The translations under genes and the position numbers were made by a program. From the NCBI RefSeq assembly GCF_014204915.1, contig NZ_JACHMH010000001.1, forward strand, positions 9,151,501 to 9,215,500: 64,000 nucleotides of DNA, read 5' to 3'. Position 1 is the stretch's first letter. The number at the start of each line of letters is the position of its first letter. Below are positions 50,132 to 58,907 of the stretch, piece after piece. Below the pieces are notes generated by a model, which ran no database searches, was not told the DNA's origin, and saw only the letters and a program-made list of their open reading frames with translations. Origin of the DNA: Crossiella cryophila (GTDB lineage Bacteria > Actinomycetota > Actinomycetes > Mycobacteriales > Pseudonocardiaceae).

Positions 50132-50818
50132 TCAGCCGACCGGTGCGGGCAGCCTCCGCACCGTGTACGCACAGGAAATACGCGCGCCGGTATCCGGATC
50201 GCCCAGCTCGACCCGCCAGGCGTCGGCGAACTGGTCCACGCCGGGCTTCATCGGGATGGTGCCGGAGAGCAGTACGGTGCCCGGTTCGGCCAGCCCGTCC
50301 GCGCGCAGCCGCTCCAGCCAGTAGGCCGGGGTCAGCAGGTCGCCCATGGTGCCCTGCTGGATGAGCTGCTCGACGCCGTCGACGCCGATGACCCAGGCGG
50401 TCAGGGTGAGCCGGTCCACCCGGTCGGCCACCTCGTCCAGGCGCCAGGCCTGCCTGCCCAGCACGTCCGGCCCGGCCTGCTTGCTCCAGGCCACCCCGTG
50501 CACCTCCAGGGCGCGGTCGGTGTGGTCGCAGGCCACCGTGAGCAGCACCCCGGCCTCGGTGATGACCAGTGCCCACTCGGCCTCACCGGAGGTCCGCTCG
50601 TGCTGCACCGGCACCTCGCCGGTCTGCAACGCCAGGTAGGGCGCGACCGGATAGAGGCAGGGGGTGACGGTCGGGGCGGGCACGCCGAGTTGTGCCAGCT
50701 CGGCCACGTGCGCGGCCACCTCGGCCTGGCTGCGCCCGGCGTACCCGGCGTTGAGCAGCGTGTTCACCGTGGTCCGGACGGTCTCGCCACCGGGCAGTTC
50801 GAAGCTGAGTTGGGTCAT
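50132..50818 (-). CDS. DUF2848 family protein
   Basis: The 228-residue protein shows the DUF2848 pattern: NAGYAGRSQAEVAAHVAELA, LGVPAPTVTPCLYPV, LLTVACDHTDRALEVHGVAW and IQQGTMGDLLTPAYWLERL. The family resembles fumarylacetoacetate hydrolase-like C-C hydrolases only loosely, and its reaction is unknown. The gene is divergent from an MHS transporter; the shared intergenic region holds a GntR-type operator. The same operator stands before the gntR and amidase genes, so all four genes probably serve one catabolic route. Confidence 0.8.
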   Translation of the reverse strand: MTQLSFELPGGETVRTTVNTLLNAGYAGRSQAEVAAHVAELAQLGVPAPTVTPCLYPVAPYLALQTGEVPVQHERTSGEAEWALVITEAGVLLTVACDHTDRALEVHGVAWSKQAGPDVLGRQAWRLDEVADRVDRLTLTAWVIGVDGVEQLIQQGTMGDLLTPAYWLERLRADGLAEPGTVLLSGTIPMKPGVDQFADAWRVELGDPDTGARISCAYTVRRLPAPVG

Positions 50819-50845
50819 CGTGCCTCTCCGCTCTTGCGCATACGT

Positions 50846-50863
50846 CTTGTATACAGCAAGTAT
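50846..50863 (+). promoter_or_regulatory. GntR-type operator A (CTTGTATAC-N4-AGTAT)
   Basis: CTTGTATAC (50846-50854), 4 bases, then AGTAT (50859-50863), just before ATG 50869 of the MHS transporter and 28 bases from the DUF2848 start. The core TTGTATACA fits the FadR/GntR pattern. The same 18-base motif occurs in reverse at 52784-52801 beside gntR. Binding here would be expected to repress both divergent genes. Confidence 0.78.
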
Positions 50864-50868
50864 TAGGC

Positions 50869-52188
50869 ATGCATAACCAGCGATCCCTGATCAGGGCCTT
50901 CACCGCGAGCCTGAGCGGCACCGCGCTGGAGTGGTACGACTTCGCGATCTACTCCTCCAGCGCGGCCCTGGTCTTCGGCGCGCTGTTCTTCCCCAGCCAC
51001 GACCCGCTCTCCGGCACCCTGCTGGCCTTCTCCACCTACGCGGTCGGCTACCTGTCCCGGCCACTCGGCGGCTTCGTCTTCGGCCGCCTGGGTGATGTGA
51101 TCGGCCGGAAGAAAGTACTGGTCATCACGCTGATGATCACCGGCGTGGCCACCTTCGCGATCGGCCTGCTGCCCACCCACGACGACATCGGCGTGACCGC
51201 CGCGGTGCTGCTGGTCGTGCTGCGCTTCGCCCAGGGCGTCGGCCTTGGCGGTGAGTGGGGCGGCGCGGTGCTGCTCTCCAGCGAGTTCGGCGATCCGGCC
51301 CGCCGCGGCTTCTGGGCCTCCGCGGCCCAGGTCGGCCCGCCGCTGGGCACCCTGCTGGCCAACGGCGTGATCGCGCTGCTCGGGGTGTCCATGAGTGCCG
51401 AGGACTTCCTGGCCTGGGGCTGGCGGGTGGCCTTCCTGCTCTCCGCGGTGCTGGTGCTCTTCGGCCTGTGGATCCGCGCCCGGCTGGAGGAGACCCCGGT
51501 CTTCCAGGCCATCGCCGACAGCGGCGACCGCCCCACCGCACCCATCACCGAGGTCTTCACCACCCAGCGCCGCGCCCTGCTCGCCGCGGTGCTCTGCCGG
51601 GTCTGCCCCGACGTGCTCTACGCGCTGTTCGCGGTGTTCGTGCTGACCTACGCCACCCAGGAACTGGGCGTGCCGCGCGGCTGGGCACTGGCCGCGGTGC
51701 TGATCGGCTCCGCGGTCCAGGTCTTCCTGATCCCACTGGCCGGCGCGCTCTCGGACCGCTGGGGCAGGCGCCGGATGTACGCCATCGCCACCGTCGCCGC
51801 GATGGCCTGGCCGTTCGTCTTCTTCCCGCTGGCCGAGACCCGCTCGCTGCCCGCGCTCATCCTCGGCGTGCTGGGCGGCCTGGTGATCCACTCGGCCCTG
51901 TTCGGCCCGCAGGCCGCCTTCATCTCCGAGCAGTTCACCCCGCGGCTGCGCTACACCGGCAGCTCACTGGCCTACACCCTGGCCGGGGTGATCGGCGGCG
52001 CCATCGCCCCGCTGCTGTTCACCTACCTGCTCGCCGAGTACCACGACTGGCTGGCGCTGGCCGCCTACCTCGGCCTGACCGGCGTGATCACCCTCATCGG
52101 CGTGGCACTGGGCCGCGACCCCGACCCGACCGAGGAGCGGCTCAGCCCGCCAGCAGCACCTTCAGCGTCGCCTGCAGATGCGTCGTGA
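50869..52188 (+). CDS. MFS transporter, metabolite:H+ symporter (MHS) family
   Basis: The 439-residue protein has twelve membrane helices and the MHS signatures: SGTALEWYDFAIYSSSAALV at the start, GFVFGRLGDVIGRKK after helix 2 and RFAQGVGLGGEWGGAVLLSSE in helix 4-5. LSDRWGRRRMY follows helix 8. Members carry citrate, shikimate, proline betaine and other organic acids. Its end overlaps the converging gntR gene by 47 bases. Together with DUF2848 and the amidase it probably takes up and breaks down one compound. Confidence 0.93.
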   Translation: MHNQRSLIRAFTASLSGTALEWYDFAIYSSSAALVFGALFFPSHDPLSGTLLAFSTYAVGYLSRPLGGFVFGRLGDVIGRKKVLVITLMITGVATFAIGLLPTHDDIGVTAAVLLVVLRFAQGVGLGGEWGGAVLLSSEFGDPARRGFWASAAQVGPPLGTLLANGVIALLGVSMSAEDFLAWGWRVAFLLSAVLVLFGLWIRARLEETPVFQAIADSGDRPTAPITEVFTTQRRALLAAVLCRVCPDVLYALFAVFVLTYATQELGVPRGWALAAVLIGSAVQVFLIPLAGALSDRWGRRRMYAIATVAAMAWPFVFFPLAETRSLPALILGVLGGLVIHSALFGPQAAFISEQFTPRLRYTGSSLAYTLAGVIGGAIAPLLFTYLLAEYHDWLALAAYLGLTGVITLIGVALGRDPDPTEERLSPPAAPSASPADAS

Positions 52189-52768
52189 TGGCCAGCGACG
52201 CGGCCAGCCCGTCCCCCTCGCTCAGCGCGTTGAGGATCAGCTCGTGCTCGGCCAGCACGTCCTCCCGCCGCCCGGCCGCCCGGCCGAGCGCGGCCACCCC
52301 CACGGTGACCTGCCGGGCCCGCAACCCGTCGTAGACCCGCACCAGCAGCTGATTCCCCGAGGCCGCCACCAGCGCCGCGTGGAAGCGCCGATCCCACTCG
52401 ATGAACTCGCGCGGGTCCTCGGCGAGGAGCAGCCCGCGCTGGGTCTCCAGCGCCACCGCCATCTCCTTCAGCGCGCTCCGGTCCCCCTCCAGGATGCGCG
52501 CGGCGGCGTGCCGTTCGAGCATCTCCCGGAGTTCCATCAGCTCCTTGATCTCCCGCATGGTCATGATCGGGATGTAGGCGCCCTTCTTCGGCACCAGGCG
52601 GATGAGATCCTCGGCCGCGAGCATCAGCAACGCCTCGCGGATGGGAGTACGCGACACACCGATACGGTCAGCGAGTTCCTGCTCGTTGATGAACTGCCCC
52701 TGCATGGCCGGATCACCCAGCACCGTGTCCTTGAGGAACTCATAGGCACGGTCACGGCCACTGGCCAT
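52142..52768 (-). CDS. GntR-family transcriptional regulator, FadR/FCD subgroup
   Basis: The 208-residue regulator has an N-terminal winged helix (QELADRIGVSRTPIREALLML) and a C-terminal FCD ligand domain (about 75-208) with RRFHAALVAASGNQLL and EHELILNALSEGD, where histidines and aspartate bind metal and ligand. It starts 16 bases from its own operator and is divergent from the amidase. It likely represses all four genes of the cluster until its organic-acid ligand is present. Confidence 0.93.
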   Translation of the reverse strand: MASGRDRAYEFLKDTVLGDPAMQGQFINEQELADRIGVSRTPIREALLMLAAEDLIRLVPKKGAYIPIMTMREIKELMELREMLERHAAARILEGDRSALKEMAVALETQRGLLLAEDPREFIEWDRRFHAALVAASGNQLLVRVYDGLRARQVTVGVAALGRAAGRREDVLAEHELILNALSEGDGLAASLAITTHLQATLKVLLAG

Positions 52769-52783
52769 CAGACACCCCCTTGC

Positions 52784-52801
52784 ATACTGGAAGTATACAA
52801 G
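52784..52801 (-). promoter_or_regulatory. GntR-type operator B (same motif as operator A)
   Basis: On the minus strand CTTGTATAC, 4 bases, AGTAT reads from 52801 to 52784. All 14 specified bases match operator A at 50846-50863; only the 4-base centre differs. It lies between the divergent gntR and amidase starts. This exact repetition beside a GntR gene supports autoregulation and a local regulon. Confidence 0.82.
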
Positions 52802-52852
52802 TAGGTCACACTGTGTGTGCCAGCTTGCCGCGGAGTTCTAGGAGGACCCAGA

Positions 52853-53647
52853 GTGCGAATCGGCCTGTGTCAGATCGTGTCAGGCGCCGACCCCGCCAAG
52901 AACCTGGAGCTGGTTCGGGAGGGCATCCGCCTGGCCGCCGACCAGGGCGCCGAGCTGGTGGTCTTCCCCGAGGCCACGATGGCCTGCTTCGGCGGCCCGA
53001 AGCTGGCCGAGATCGCCGAACCGGTGGACGGTCCCTGGGGCACCGCGGTCGGCACGCTGGCCAAGGAGGCCGGTGTGCTGGTCGTCGCGGGCATGTTCAC
53101 TCCCGCCCCGGACGGCCGGGTCTACAACACCCTGCTGGTCACCGGCGGCGACGACCCGGTGGGCTACAACAAGATCCACCTCTTCGACGCCTTCGGCTTC
53201 ACCGAGTCCAAGACGGTGGCCCCCGGCGACGACCTGGTCGCGATCGAGATCGGCGGCGTCACCGTCGGCATGACCACCTGCTACGACGTCCGCTTCCCCG
53301 AGCTGTACCGGGCCCTGGCCGACAACGGCGCCAGCGTCATCATCACGGCTGCCTCCTGGGGCGCGGGCGAGGGCAAGCGCGAGCAGTGGGAGCTGCTGAC
53401 CAGGGCCCGCGCCCTGGACTCCACCACCTGGCTGGTGGCCTGCGGCCAGGCTGACCCGGCCACCACCGGCGTCGAGACCACCGGCAACGCCCCGACCGGC
53501 GTCGGCTACAGCGCGGTCATCGACCCCTTCGGCAACGTGCACGCCGGCCTGGGCGCCGAACCGGAGGTCCTGGTCGTGAGCATCGACCCGTTCATGGTCG
53601 AACAGGCCCGCGAGGCCATCCCGGTCCTGGAGAACCGCAGGCTCTGA
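52853..53647 (+). CDS. Nitrilase-superfamily carbon-nitrogen hydrolase (amidase)
   Basis: GTG 52853 with AGGAGGA 7 bases upstream gives 264 residues. The Glu-Lys-Cys triad is in VVFPEATM (Glu40), GYNKIHLF (near 107) and MTTCYDVRFPELYR (near 143). It resembles omega-amidase and N-carbamoyl-type hydrolases, so the substrate is an amide or carbamoyl compound. The GntR operator lies 50 bases upstream. With the MHS transporter and DUF2848 protein it is a candidate catabolic unit. A hairpin terminator follows. Confidence 0.92.
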   Translation: MRIGLCQIVSGADPAKNLELVREGIRLAADQGAELVVFPEATMACFGGPKLAEIAEPVDGPWGTAVGTLAKEAGVLVVAGMFTPAPDGRVYNTLLVTGGDDPVGYNKIHLFDAFGFTESKTVAPGDDLVAIEIGGVTVGMTTCYDVRFPELYRALADNGASVIITAASWGAGEGKREQWELLTRARALDSTTWLVACGQADPATTGVETTGNAPTGVGYSAVIDPFGNVHAGLGAEPEVLVVSIDPFMVEQAREAIPVLENRRL

Positions 53648-53678
53648 CCCAAGCCCTGCCCACCCCCGGAGAAAGCGA

Positions 53679-53709
53679 AGGGGCGCCTTCCCCCCGGACA
53701 GGCGCCCCT
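53679..53709. terminator. Terminator between amidase and nadC
   Basis: AGGGGCGCC (53679-53687) and GGCGCCCCT (53701-53709) form a perfect 9-bp stem around 13 bases, followed on the plus strand by CCTCTTCCTCC. It lies between two converging genes and can serve both. Confidence 0.8.
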
Positions 53710-53730
53710 CCTCTTCCTCCCCCAAGGCCC

Positions 53731-54645
53731 TCAGCGCAGATCGAGCCCGAGGTCCAATGCCGGCGAGGAGTGCGTCAACCCACCCACCGCCAGGTAGTCC
53801 ACCCCGGTCTCCGCGTACTCCCGCGCCACATCCAGCGTCAGCCCGCCGGATGCCTCCAGCTTCGTCCCGGTCCCGGCCGCCCGGCGCACCGCCTCGGCGC
53901 ACTGCTCCGGCGTGAAGTTGTCCAGCAGCACCAGCGAGGCCTGCTCGCCGAGCACCAGGTCCAGCTCCTCCAGCGAGGTCACCTCGACCTCGCAGGGCAG
54001 GTGCGGCGCGTGCTGGCGGGCCAGTTTCAGCGCCTGCACCACCCCGCCCGCGGCGACCACGTGGTTGTCCTTGATCAGCACCGCGTCGCCGAGGCCCAGC
54101 CGGTGGTTCTCCCCGCCGCCGCAGCGCACCGCGTACTTCTGCAGCAACCGCACCCCCGGCATGGTCTTGCGGCTGTCCCGCACCACGCACCCGGTCCCGT
54201 TGACCGCGTCCACCCAGGCGGCGGTCGCGGTGGCCACCCCGGAGAGGTGGCAGACCAGGTTCAGCGCGGTCCGCTCGGCGGTGAGCAGGCCGCGCACCGG
54301 GCCGCGCAACCGCAGCGCGCTCTCCCCCGGCGACAGCTTCTCCCCGTCCTTGCGCAGTTCGAGGACCTCGTAGTTCTCCGCGCCGATCACCGTGTCGAAC
54401 ACGGCCAGCGCGACCACCACCCCGGCCAGCACCCCGCCCTTGCGCGGGTTGAGGTCGGCCTCGGCGACCGCCTCCCGTGGCACGGTCGCGTCCGTGGTCG
54501 CGTCCGGGCCGTACCGTAGGTCCTCGCCGAGGGCCAGGCTGATCACCCGCTGCACGTCATCGACGTCCAGCCCGGCCCGGCCCAGCTTCGCCGAGACCCG
54601 GTGTGAACAGCTCCGCCAGTACTCGACCCCGCCAACGGCTCTCAC
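53731..54645 (-). CDS. nadC: Nicotinate-nucleotide pyrophosphorylase (quinolinate phosphoribosyltransferase)
   Basis: The 304-residue enzyme makes nicotinate mononucleotide from quinolinate and PRPP. GTG 54645 overlaps the nadB stop (GTGA). Motifs: ERTALNLVCHLSGVATAT, DSRKTMPGVRLLQKYAVRCGGG with the Arg-Lys pair, HRLGLGDAVLIKDNHV, EVEVTSLEEL and LEASGGLTLDVAREYAETGVD. It is the last gene of the nadABC operon. Confidence 0.96.
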   Translation of the reverse strand: MRAVGGVEYWRSCSHRVSAKLGRAGLDVDDVQRVISLALGEDLRYGPDATTDATVPREAVAEADLNPRKGGVLAGVVVALAVFDTVIGAENYEVLELRKDGEKLSPGESALRLRGPVRGLLTAERTALNLVCHLSGVATATAAWVDAVNGTGCVVRDSRKTMPGVRLLQKYAVRCGGGENHRLGLGDAVLIKDNHVVAAGGVVQALKLARQHAPHLPCEVEVTSLEELDLVLGEQASLVLLDNFTPEQCAEAVRRAAGTGTKLEASGGLTLDVAREYAETGVDYLAVGGLTHSSPALDLGLDLR

Positions 54646-56291
54646 GCCGCACCTCCCATCGCGGTCCACCGCATCAACTCCGGCCTGCCGTCGGCGCCGA
54701 GCCGGACGGCGATGCTGCGCCGCCAGGCGAGGTCGTCGGTGGCCGGATGGTCGTACCGGACGTGGCAGCCCCTGGTCTCGGTCCGCGCGGCGGCGCTGTC
54801 CAGCAGCACCGCGGCGGCCAGGGTCAGTGCCGCGTCCTCCACATCCGCACGCGTCCGCAGCAGCGAGTCCACGCTGACCGCGCCGATCGTCTCGACGGCC
54901 GCGGCGAGTCCGGCCGCGGTGCGGCCGATCCCGCCGTGCCTGCTCATGGTCAGTTGCAGGGTGTCCCGGTCGGCGATCCGGGCCACCGGGTTGCCGATCC
55001 GCACCGGCCCGCGGTGCCCGTCGGCCAGGCCGGTGCCCAGGTCCAGCGCGACCGCCTCGGCCACCCGCTCACCGCCCACCAGCCCTTCCAGCAGGCTGTT
55101 GGAGGCGAGCCGGTTGGCCCCGTGCAGCCCGGTCCTGGCCACCTCGCCGACCGCGTACAGCCCGGTCACCCCGGTGCGTCCGTCCACTGTGGACATGACA
55201 CCTCCGCAGGCGTAGTGACAGGCCGGCGCGACCGGGATGGGATCGACGGCGGGGTCGATCCCGGCCGCCACGCAGGCCGCGTGCACGCTCGGGAACCGTT
55301 GCGCGAACGGCATGCCGAGGGTGTCCGGGCCCAGCCTGGTGGCATCGAGGTAGACGTTGCCGGTGCCGGTGGCGTTCATCCGCCGGGTGATCGCGGCGGC
55401 CACCACGTCCCGCGGCGCGAGGTCGGCCAGCGGGTGCACACCGGTCATCACCCGCTCGCCCGCGCCGTCCACCAGCACCGCGCCCTCGCCGCGCACCGCC
55501 TCGGTGACCAGCGGGCGGCGCCCGCGGGCCTGCGGTCCGGTGTAGAGCACGGTCGGGTGGAACTGGGTGAACTCCAGGTCGGCCGCGATGGCCCCGGCCC
55601 GCAGGGCCAGCGCGAGCCCGTCCGCGGTGGCCACCTCCGGATTGCTGGTGGCCGCGTAGAGCTGGCCGAGCCCGCCGGTGGCCAGCAGCACGGCCGGCGC
55701 GGCGAGCACACCGAGGTTGCCGGCGTCGTCCAGCACGAGCAGTCCGCTGACCGCGCTGCCCGGCCGCGGCCCGACCTGCACCGGCTCGGCCCGCAGCACG
55801 TCCACGGCGGTGTGCCGCTCCAGGATGGTCAGCCGCCCGTCGCGGGCACTGGCCAGCAGCGCGCGCTCGACCTCGGCGCCGGTGGCGTCCCCGCCGGCGT
55901 GCACCACCCGGAACGCGGAGTGCCCGCCCTCCCTGGTGCGCGCGAGGGTGCCGTCCGGCCGGGCGTCGAAGATCGCGCCACGCCGCCGCAGCCGCCGCAC
56001 CGCGGCCGGTCCACCGGCCAGGATGGTGCGCGCGGCGACCTCCTCGCACAGCCCGGCGCCCGCGGTGAGCGTGTCGCCCAGGTGTCCGGCGACGCTGTCA
56101 CCTGGTTCGTGCTCGCCGTCGAGCACCACCGCGATACCGCCCTGGGCCCACCGGGTGTTGCCCTGTTCGGCACCGGCCTTGGTGACCACCAGCACGCGCA
56201 GCCCGAGTTCGGTGGCGCGCAACGCGGCGGTCAGCCCGGCTACCCCGGTGCCGACCACCACCAGGTCCGCGCCGGCTTCCCAGCGCGGCAC
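54642..56291 (-). CDS. nadB: L-aspartate oxidase
   Basis: This FAD enzyme (549 residues) oxidises aspartate to iminoaspartate, the NadA substrate. VVVGTGVAGLTAALRA binds FAD; GNTRWAQGGIAVV, LEFTQFHPTVLY, CHYACGGVMSTVDGRTGV and GANRLASNSLLEGLVGG are signature stretches. GTG 56291 starts 1 base after the nadA stop. The final 100 residues form the usual helical C-terminal domain. Confidence 0.96.
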   Translation of the reverse strand: MPRWEAGADLVVVGTGVAGLTAALRATELGLRVLVVTKAGAEQGNTRWAQGGIAVVLDGEHEPGDSVAGHLGDTLTAGAGLCEEVAARTILAGGPAAVRRLRRRGAIFDARPDGTLARTREGGHSAFRVVHAGGDATGAEVERALLASARDGRLTILERHTAVDVLRAEPVQVGPRPGSAVSGLLVLDDAGNLGVLAAPAVLLATGGLGQLYAATSNPEVATADGLALALRAGAIAADLEFTQFHPTVLYTGPQARGRRPLVTEAVRGEGAVLVDGAGERVMTGVHPLADLAPRDVVAAAITRRMNATGTGNVYLDATRLGPDTLGMPFAQRFPSVHAACVAAGIDPAVDPIPVAPACHYACGGVMSTVDGRTGVTGLYAVGEVARTGLHGANRLASNSLLEGLVGGERVAEAVALDLGTGLADGHRGPVRIGNPVARIADRDTLQLTMSRHGGIGRTAAGLAAAVETIGAVSVDSLLRTRADVEDAALTLAAAVLLDSAAARTETRGCHVRYDHPATDDLAWRRSIAVRLGADGRPELMRWTAMGGAA

Positions 56292-56292
56292 C

Positions 56293-57312
56293 TCACTCGC
56301 CCCCGCCCGGCTGCCCGATCTCGATCATCCGCTGCACCGAGGCGCGCCCGCGGGCGGCGATCTCGGGGTCCACGTGCACCTCGTCCTTGCCCTCGCGCAG
56401 CGCGCGCAGCAGGGCGGCCGGGGTGATCATCTTCATGTAGCGGCAGGAGGCCCGGTCGTTCACCGCGCGGAAGTCGATCTCCGGCGCGGCCAGCTTGAGC
56501 TGGTGGATCATGCCGATCTCGGTGGCCACCAGCACCGTGCTCGACTTGGTCTGCCGAGCGGCCTTGACCATGTCGCCGGTGGAGAGGATGTGCACCCGCT
56601 CGGCGGGCACGGTGCCCTCGCCCGCCAGGTAGAGCGCGGAGGTGGCGCAACCGCACTCGGGGTGGATGAACAGGTCGGCATCCGGGTTGGCCGCGGCCTT
56701 CTCGGCGAGTTCGGGACCGTTGATCCCGGCGTGCACGTGGCACTCGCCCGCCCAGATGTGCAGGTTGTCCCGGCCGGTCACCCGGCGGACGTGCGCGCCG
56801 AGGAACTGGTCCGGCAGGAACAGCACCTCCCGATCCTCCGGGATCGAGCGGACCACGTCCACCGCGTTGGAGGAGGTGCAGCAGATGTCGGTCTCCGCCT
56901 TCACCTCGGCGGTGGTGTTGACGTAGGAGACCACCACCGCGCCGGGGTGCTCGGCCTTCCAGGCCCGCAGCTGGTCGGCGTCGATCGAGTCGGCCAGCGA
57001 GCAGCCCGCCCGCGCGTCCGGGATCAGCACCGTCTTCTCCGGGCTGAGGATCTTGGCGGTCTCGGCCATGAAGTGCACACCGCAGAACACGATGGTCGAG
57101 GCCTCGCTCTCGGCCGCGATGCGGCTGAGCGCGAGCGAGTCACCGGTGTGGTGAGCGATGTCCTGGATCTCGGGGAGCTGGTAGTTGTGCGCCAGCAGCA
57201 CCGCATCGCGCTCCTCGGCCAGCCTGCGCACCTCGGCGGCCCACTCCGCGTTCGGCTCGACGCCGCCGTACGGAGTCAGGTCGGTCCGCTCCAACCACGC
57301 AGTAGCGGCCAT
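56293..57312 (-). CDS. nadA: Quinolinate synthase
   Basis: The 339-residue 4Fe-4S enzyme condenses iminoaspartate with dihydroxyacetone phosphate. Cluster cysteines are Cys77 (VFCGVHFM), Cys in HPECGCATS (near 221) and Cys in RASCRYM (near 295). [13 protein letters not shown] and [10 protein letters not shown] are conserved. It is the first gene of nadABC. The promoter lies in the 71-base gap shared with nrtR, where a dyad operator is found. Confidence 0.96.
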   Translation of the reverse strand: MAATAWLERTDLTPYGGVEPNAEWAAEVRRLAEERDAVLLAHNYQLPEIQDIAHHTGDSLALSRIAAESEASTIVFCGVHFMAETAKILSPEKTVLIPDARAGCSLADSIDADQLRAWKAEHPGAVVVSYVNTTAEVKAETDICCTSSNAVDVVRSIPEDREVLFLPDQFLGAHVRRVTGRDNLHIWAGECHVHAGINGPELAEKAAANPDADLFIHPECGCATSALYLAGEGTVPAERVHILSTGDMVKAARQTKSSTVLVATEIGMIHQLKLAAPEIDFRAVNDRASCRYMKMITPAALLRALREGKDEVHVDPEIAARGRASVQRMIEIGQPGGGE

Positions 57313-57359
57313 GTCGTCCTCCTTGCTCCACCCGAGCGTGCCGAGTGGCCGTCAACCAG

Positions 57360-57382
57360 GTTTTCGCCTTAGAATCGAAAAC
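57360..57382. promoter_or_regulatory. Dyad operator, probable NrtR site
   Basis: GTTTTCG (57360-57366) and CGAAAAC (57376-57382) form a perfect 7-bp dyad with 9 bases between, ending one base before ATG 57384 of nrtR and 48 bases upstream of nadA. TTAGAAT in the centre could be a -10. Its place between nadA and an NrtR-type gene makes it the best candidate operator. The exact NrtR consensus of this lineage was not checked. Confidence 0.72.
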
Positions 57383-57383
57383 T

Positions 57384-58109
57384 ATGGGTGATGGTATCAG
57401 CCAAAAGGGTCATGCGGCACATGAGGTTCTGGCCGCGGTACTCCAGGTGCGAGCAGGATCACTCCAGGCGCTGCTCTGGGAACGGGCCCGCGAACCCCAT
57501 GCCGGCCGGTGGTCCCTGCCCGGCGGCAGGCTCGGGACCAGCGAGGACGTCGAGGCATCGGTCCGGCGGCAACTGGGCGAGAAGGTCGATGTGCGCGGAG
57601 TGCCGCACGTCGAGCAGCTCGCGGTGTTCTCAGCCCCTGAGAGGGTGCCGGGCGAACGGGTGGTCGCCACGGCCTTCCTCGGCCTGGTCCCCTACGACGT
57701 GGACCCGGCCATCCCGGCCGACACCGCCTGGCACCCGGTGGACGCGCTGCCGCCGACCGCCTTCGACCACGAGGCCATCGTGCACCGCGCCCGCAACCGG
57801 CTGCGCGCCAAGCTGTCCTACACCAACATCGGCTTCGCCCTGGCCCCGCCGGAGTTCACCGTCTCGGCGCTGCGTTCGCTCTATTCAGCGGCGCTCGGCT
57901 ACCGGGTGTCAGCGACCAACCTGCAACGCGTGCTGTCCCGCCGCGGCCTGCTGGAACCCACCGGCCACACCGCCCCGCCGGGCCCGTCCGGAGGCCGCCC
58001 AGCTGCGTTGTTCCGGTTCCCGGGCAAGGGCTTGGAGGTGACTGATCCGTTCGCGGTGTTGCGTCCGCCAGGGGGAAATCGGCCAGCGGGCTCGACCGGC
58101 TCGTCGTAA
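57384..58109 (+). CDS. nrtR: NrtR-family regulator of NAD synthesis (Nudix plus winged helix)
   Basis: The 241-residue protein joins a Nudix-like domain (about 15-145) to a C-terminal winged helix (about 155-225, FTVSALRSLYSAALGYRVSATNLQRVLSRRGLL). The Nudix box (GGRLGTSEDVEASVRRQ) has lost the catalytic REXXEE acids, so it should bind, rather than hydrolyse, ADP-ribose-type ligands. It is divergent from nadABC with a dyad operator between. It should repress NAD synthesis when pools are full. ATG 57384 is used; an upstream start at 57345 would overlap the operator. Confidence 0.9.
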   Translation: MGDGISQKGHAAHEVLAAVLQVRAGSLQALLWERAREPHAGRWSLPGGRLGTSEDVEASVRRQLGEKVDVRGVPHVEQLAVFSAPERVPGERVVATAFLGLVPYDVDPAIPADTAWHPVDALPPTAFDHEAIVHRARNRLRAKLSYTNIGFALAPPEFTVSALRSLYSAALGYRVSATNLQRVLSRRGLLEPTGHTAPPGPSGGRPAALFRFPGKGLEVTDPFAVLRPPGGNRPAGSTGSS

Positions 58110-58118
58110 CGTGAACGG

Positions 58119-58793
58119 GTGACCGACACACTGCCGCTGTTCCCGTTGGGCACGGTGCTGCTGCCGGGCGCCTCGCTGCCACTGCACATCTTCGAACCGC
58201 GCTACCGGCAGCTGATGGTGGACCTGGTGACCGGCGCCGTGCCCGGTCGCAGCTTCGGCGTGGTCGCGGTCAAACAGGGCTGGGAGGTCGGCGAGGACAA
58301 CCTGGAGGCCGTGCACGACATCGGCTGCACCGCGTTGCTGCGCGACGTGCGCAGACTCGACGGCGGCCAGTACGACGTGGTCGTCCGAGGTCAACGCCGC
58401 TTCCGGCTGCTGGAGGTGGACCGCACCAGCGCCCCCTACCTGATCGGCCAGGTCGAGTGGATGCCCGACGCGGAACCGGCCCTTGGCCCCAAACCCACGG
58501 TGCTCGCCGACGCCGCCCGCGCCGCCCACCGCCGCTACTGCACCACCGCGTGGCGGCAGGAGGACTGGAAGGAACCCAGCAACACAGCCGACGTCGCCTC
58601 CCTGTCCCACGAACTGGCCGCCGACTGCATGCTCACCCTGGAGGACCAGCAGCGGTTGCTGGAGGAGACCTGCCCGATCCGGCGGCTGCGGCTGGTCCGC
58701 CGGATGCTGACCAGGGAGGCGGAGATCCTGCGCACGCTGCGTGCGGTCCCGGTGCCGCTGACCGAGTTCGCGCAGAAGCACAGCGAGAACTAG
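58119..58793 (+). CDS. Lon N-terminal (LonS/PUA-like) domain protein
   Basis: The 224-residue protein consists of the Lon substrate-binding domain alone: LPLFPLGTVLLPGASLPLHI, FEPRYRQLMVDLV, GCTALLRDVRRLDGGQYDVVV and GQRRFRLLEV are characteristic. The AAA and protease domains are missing, as in many small actinobacterial proteins of this type. GTG 58119 starts 9 bases after the nrtR stop, so the two are probably co-transcribed. The function is unknown; a substrate-handling role is assumed from the domain only. Confidence 0.9.
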   Translation: MTDTLPLFPLGTVLLPGASLPLHIFEPRYRQLMVDLVTGAVPGRSFGVVAVKQGWEVGEDNLEAVHDIGCTALLRDVRRLDGGQYDVVVRGQRRFRLLEVDRTSAPYLIGQVEWMPDAEPALGPKPTVLADAARAAHRRYCTTAWRQEDWKEPSNTADVASLSHELAADCMLTLEDQQRLLEETCPIRRLRLVRRMLTREAEILRTLRAVPVPLTEFAQKHSEN

Positions 58794-58907
58794 CCGCCGG
58801 CCGGCCCACCGTTTCCCGCTCCAGACCTGTCTGCCCCGCTCCCCGTCCTCGCAGTCCCCTCGCGCCGGACCGCCTGCCCCGCTCCCCGCGGCTCTCTCCC
58901 GTTCCCC

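Noticed and set aside
58794-58907. Repeat element in the C-rich gap
   Set aside because: Several near-copies of CTGCCCCGCTCCCCG occur, but they are short and imperfect and fit simple low-complexity sequence.
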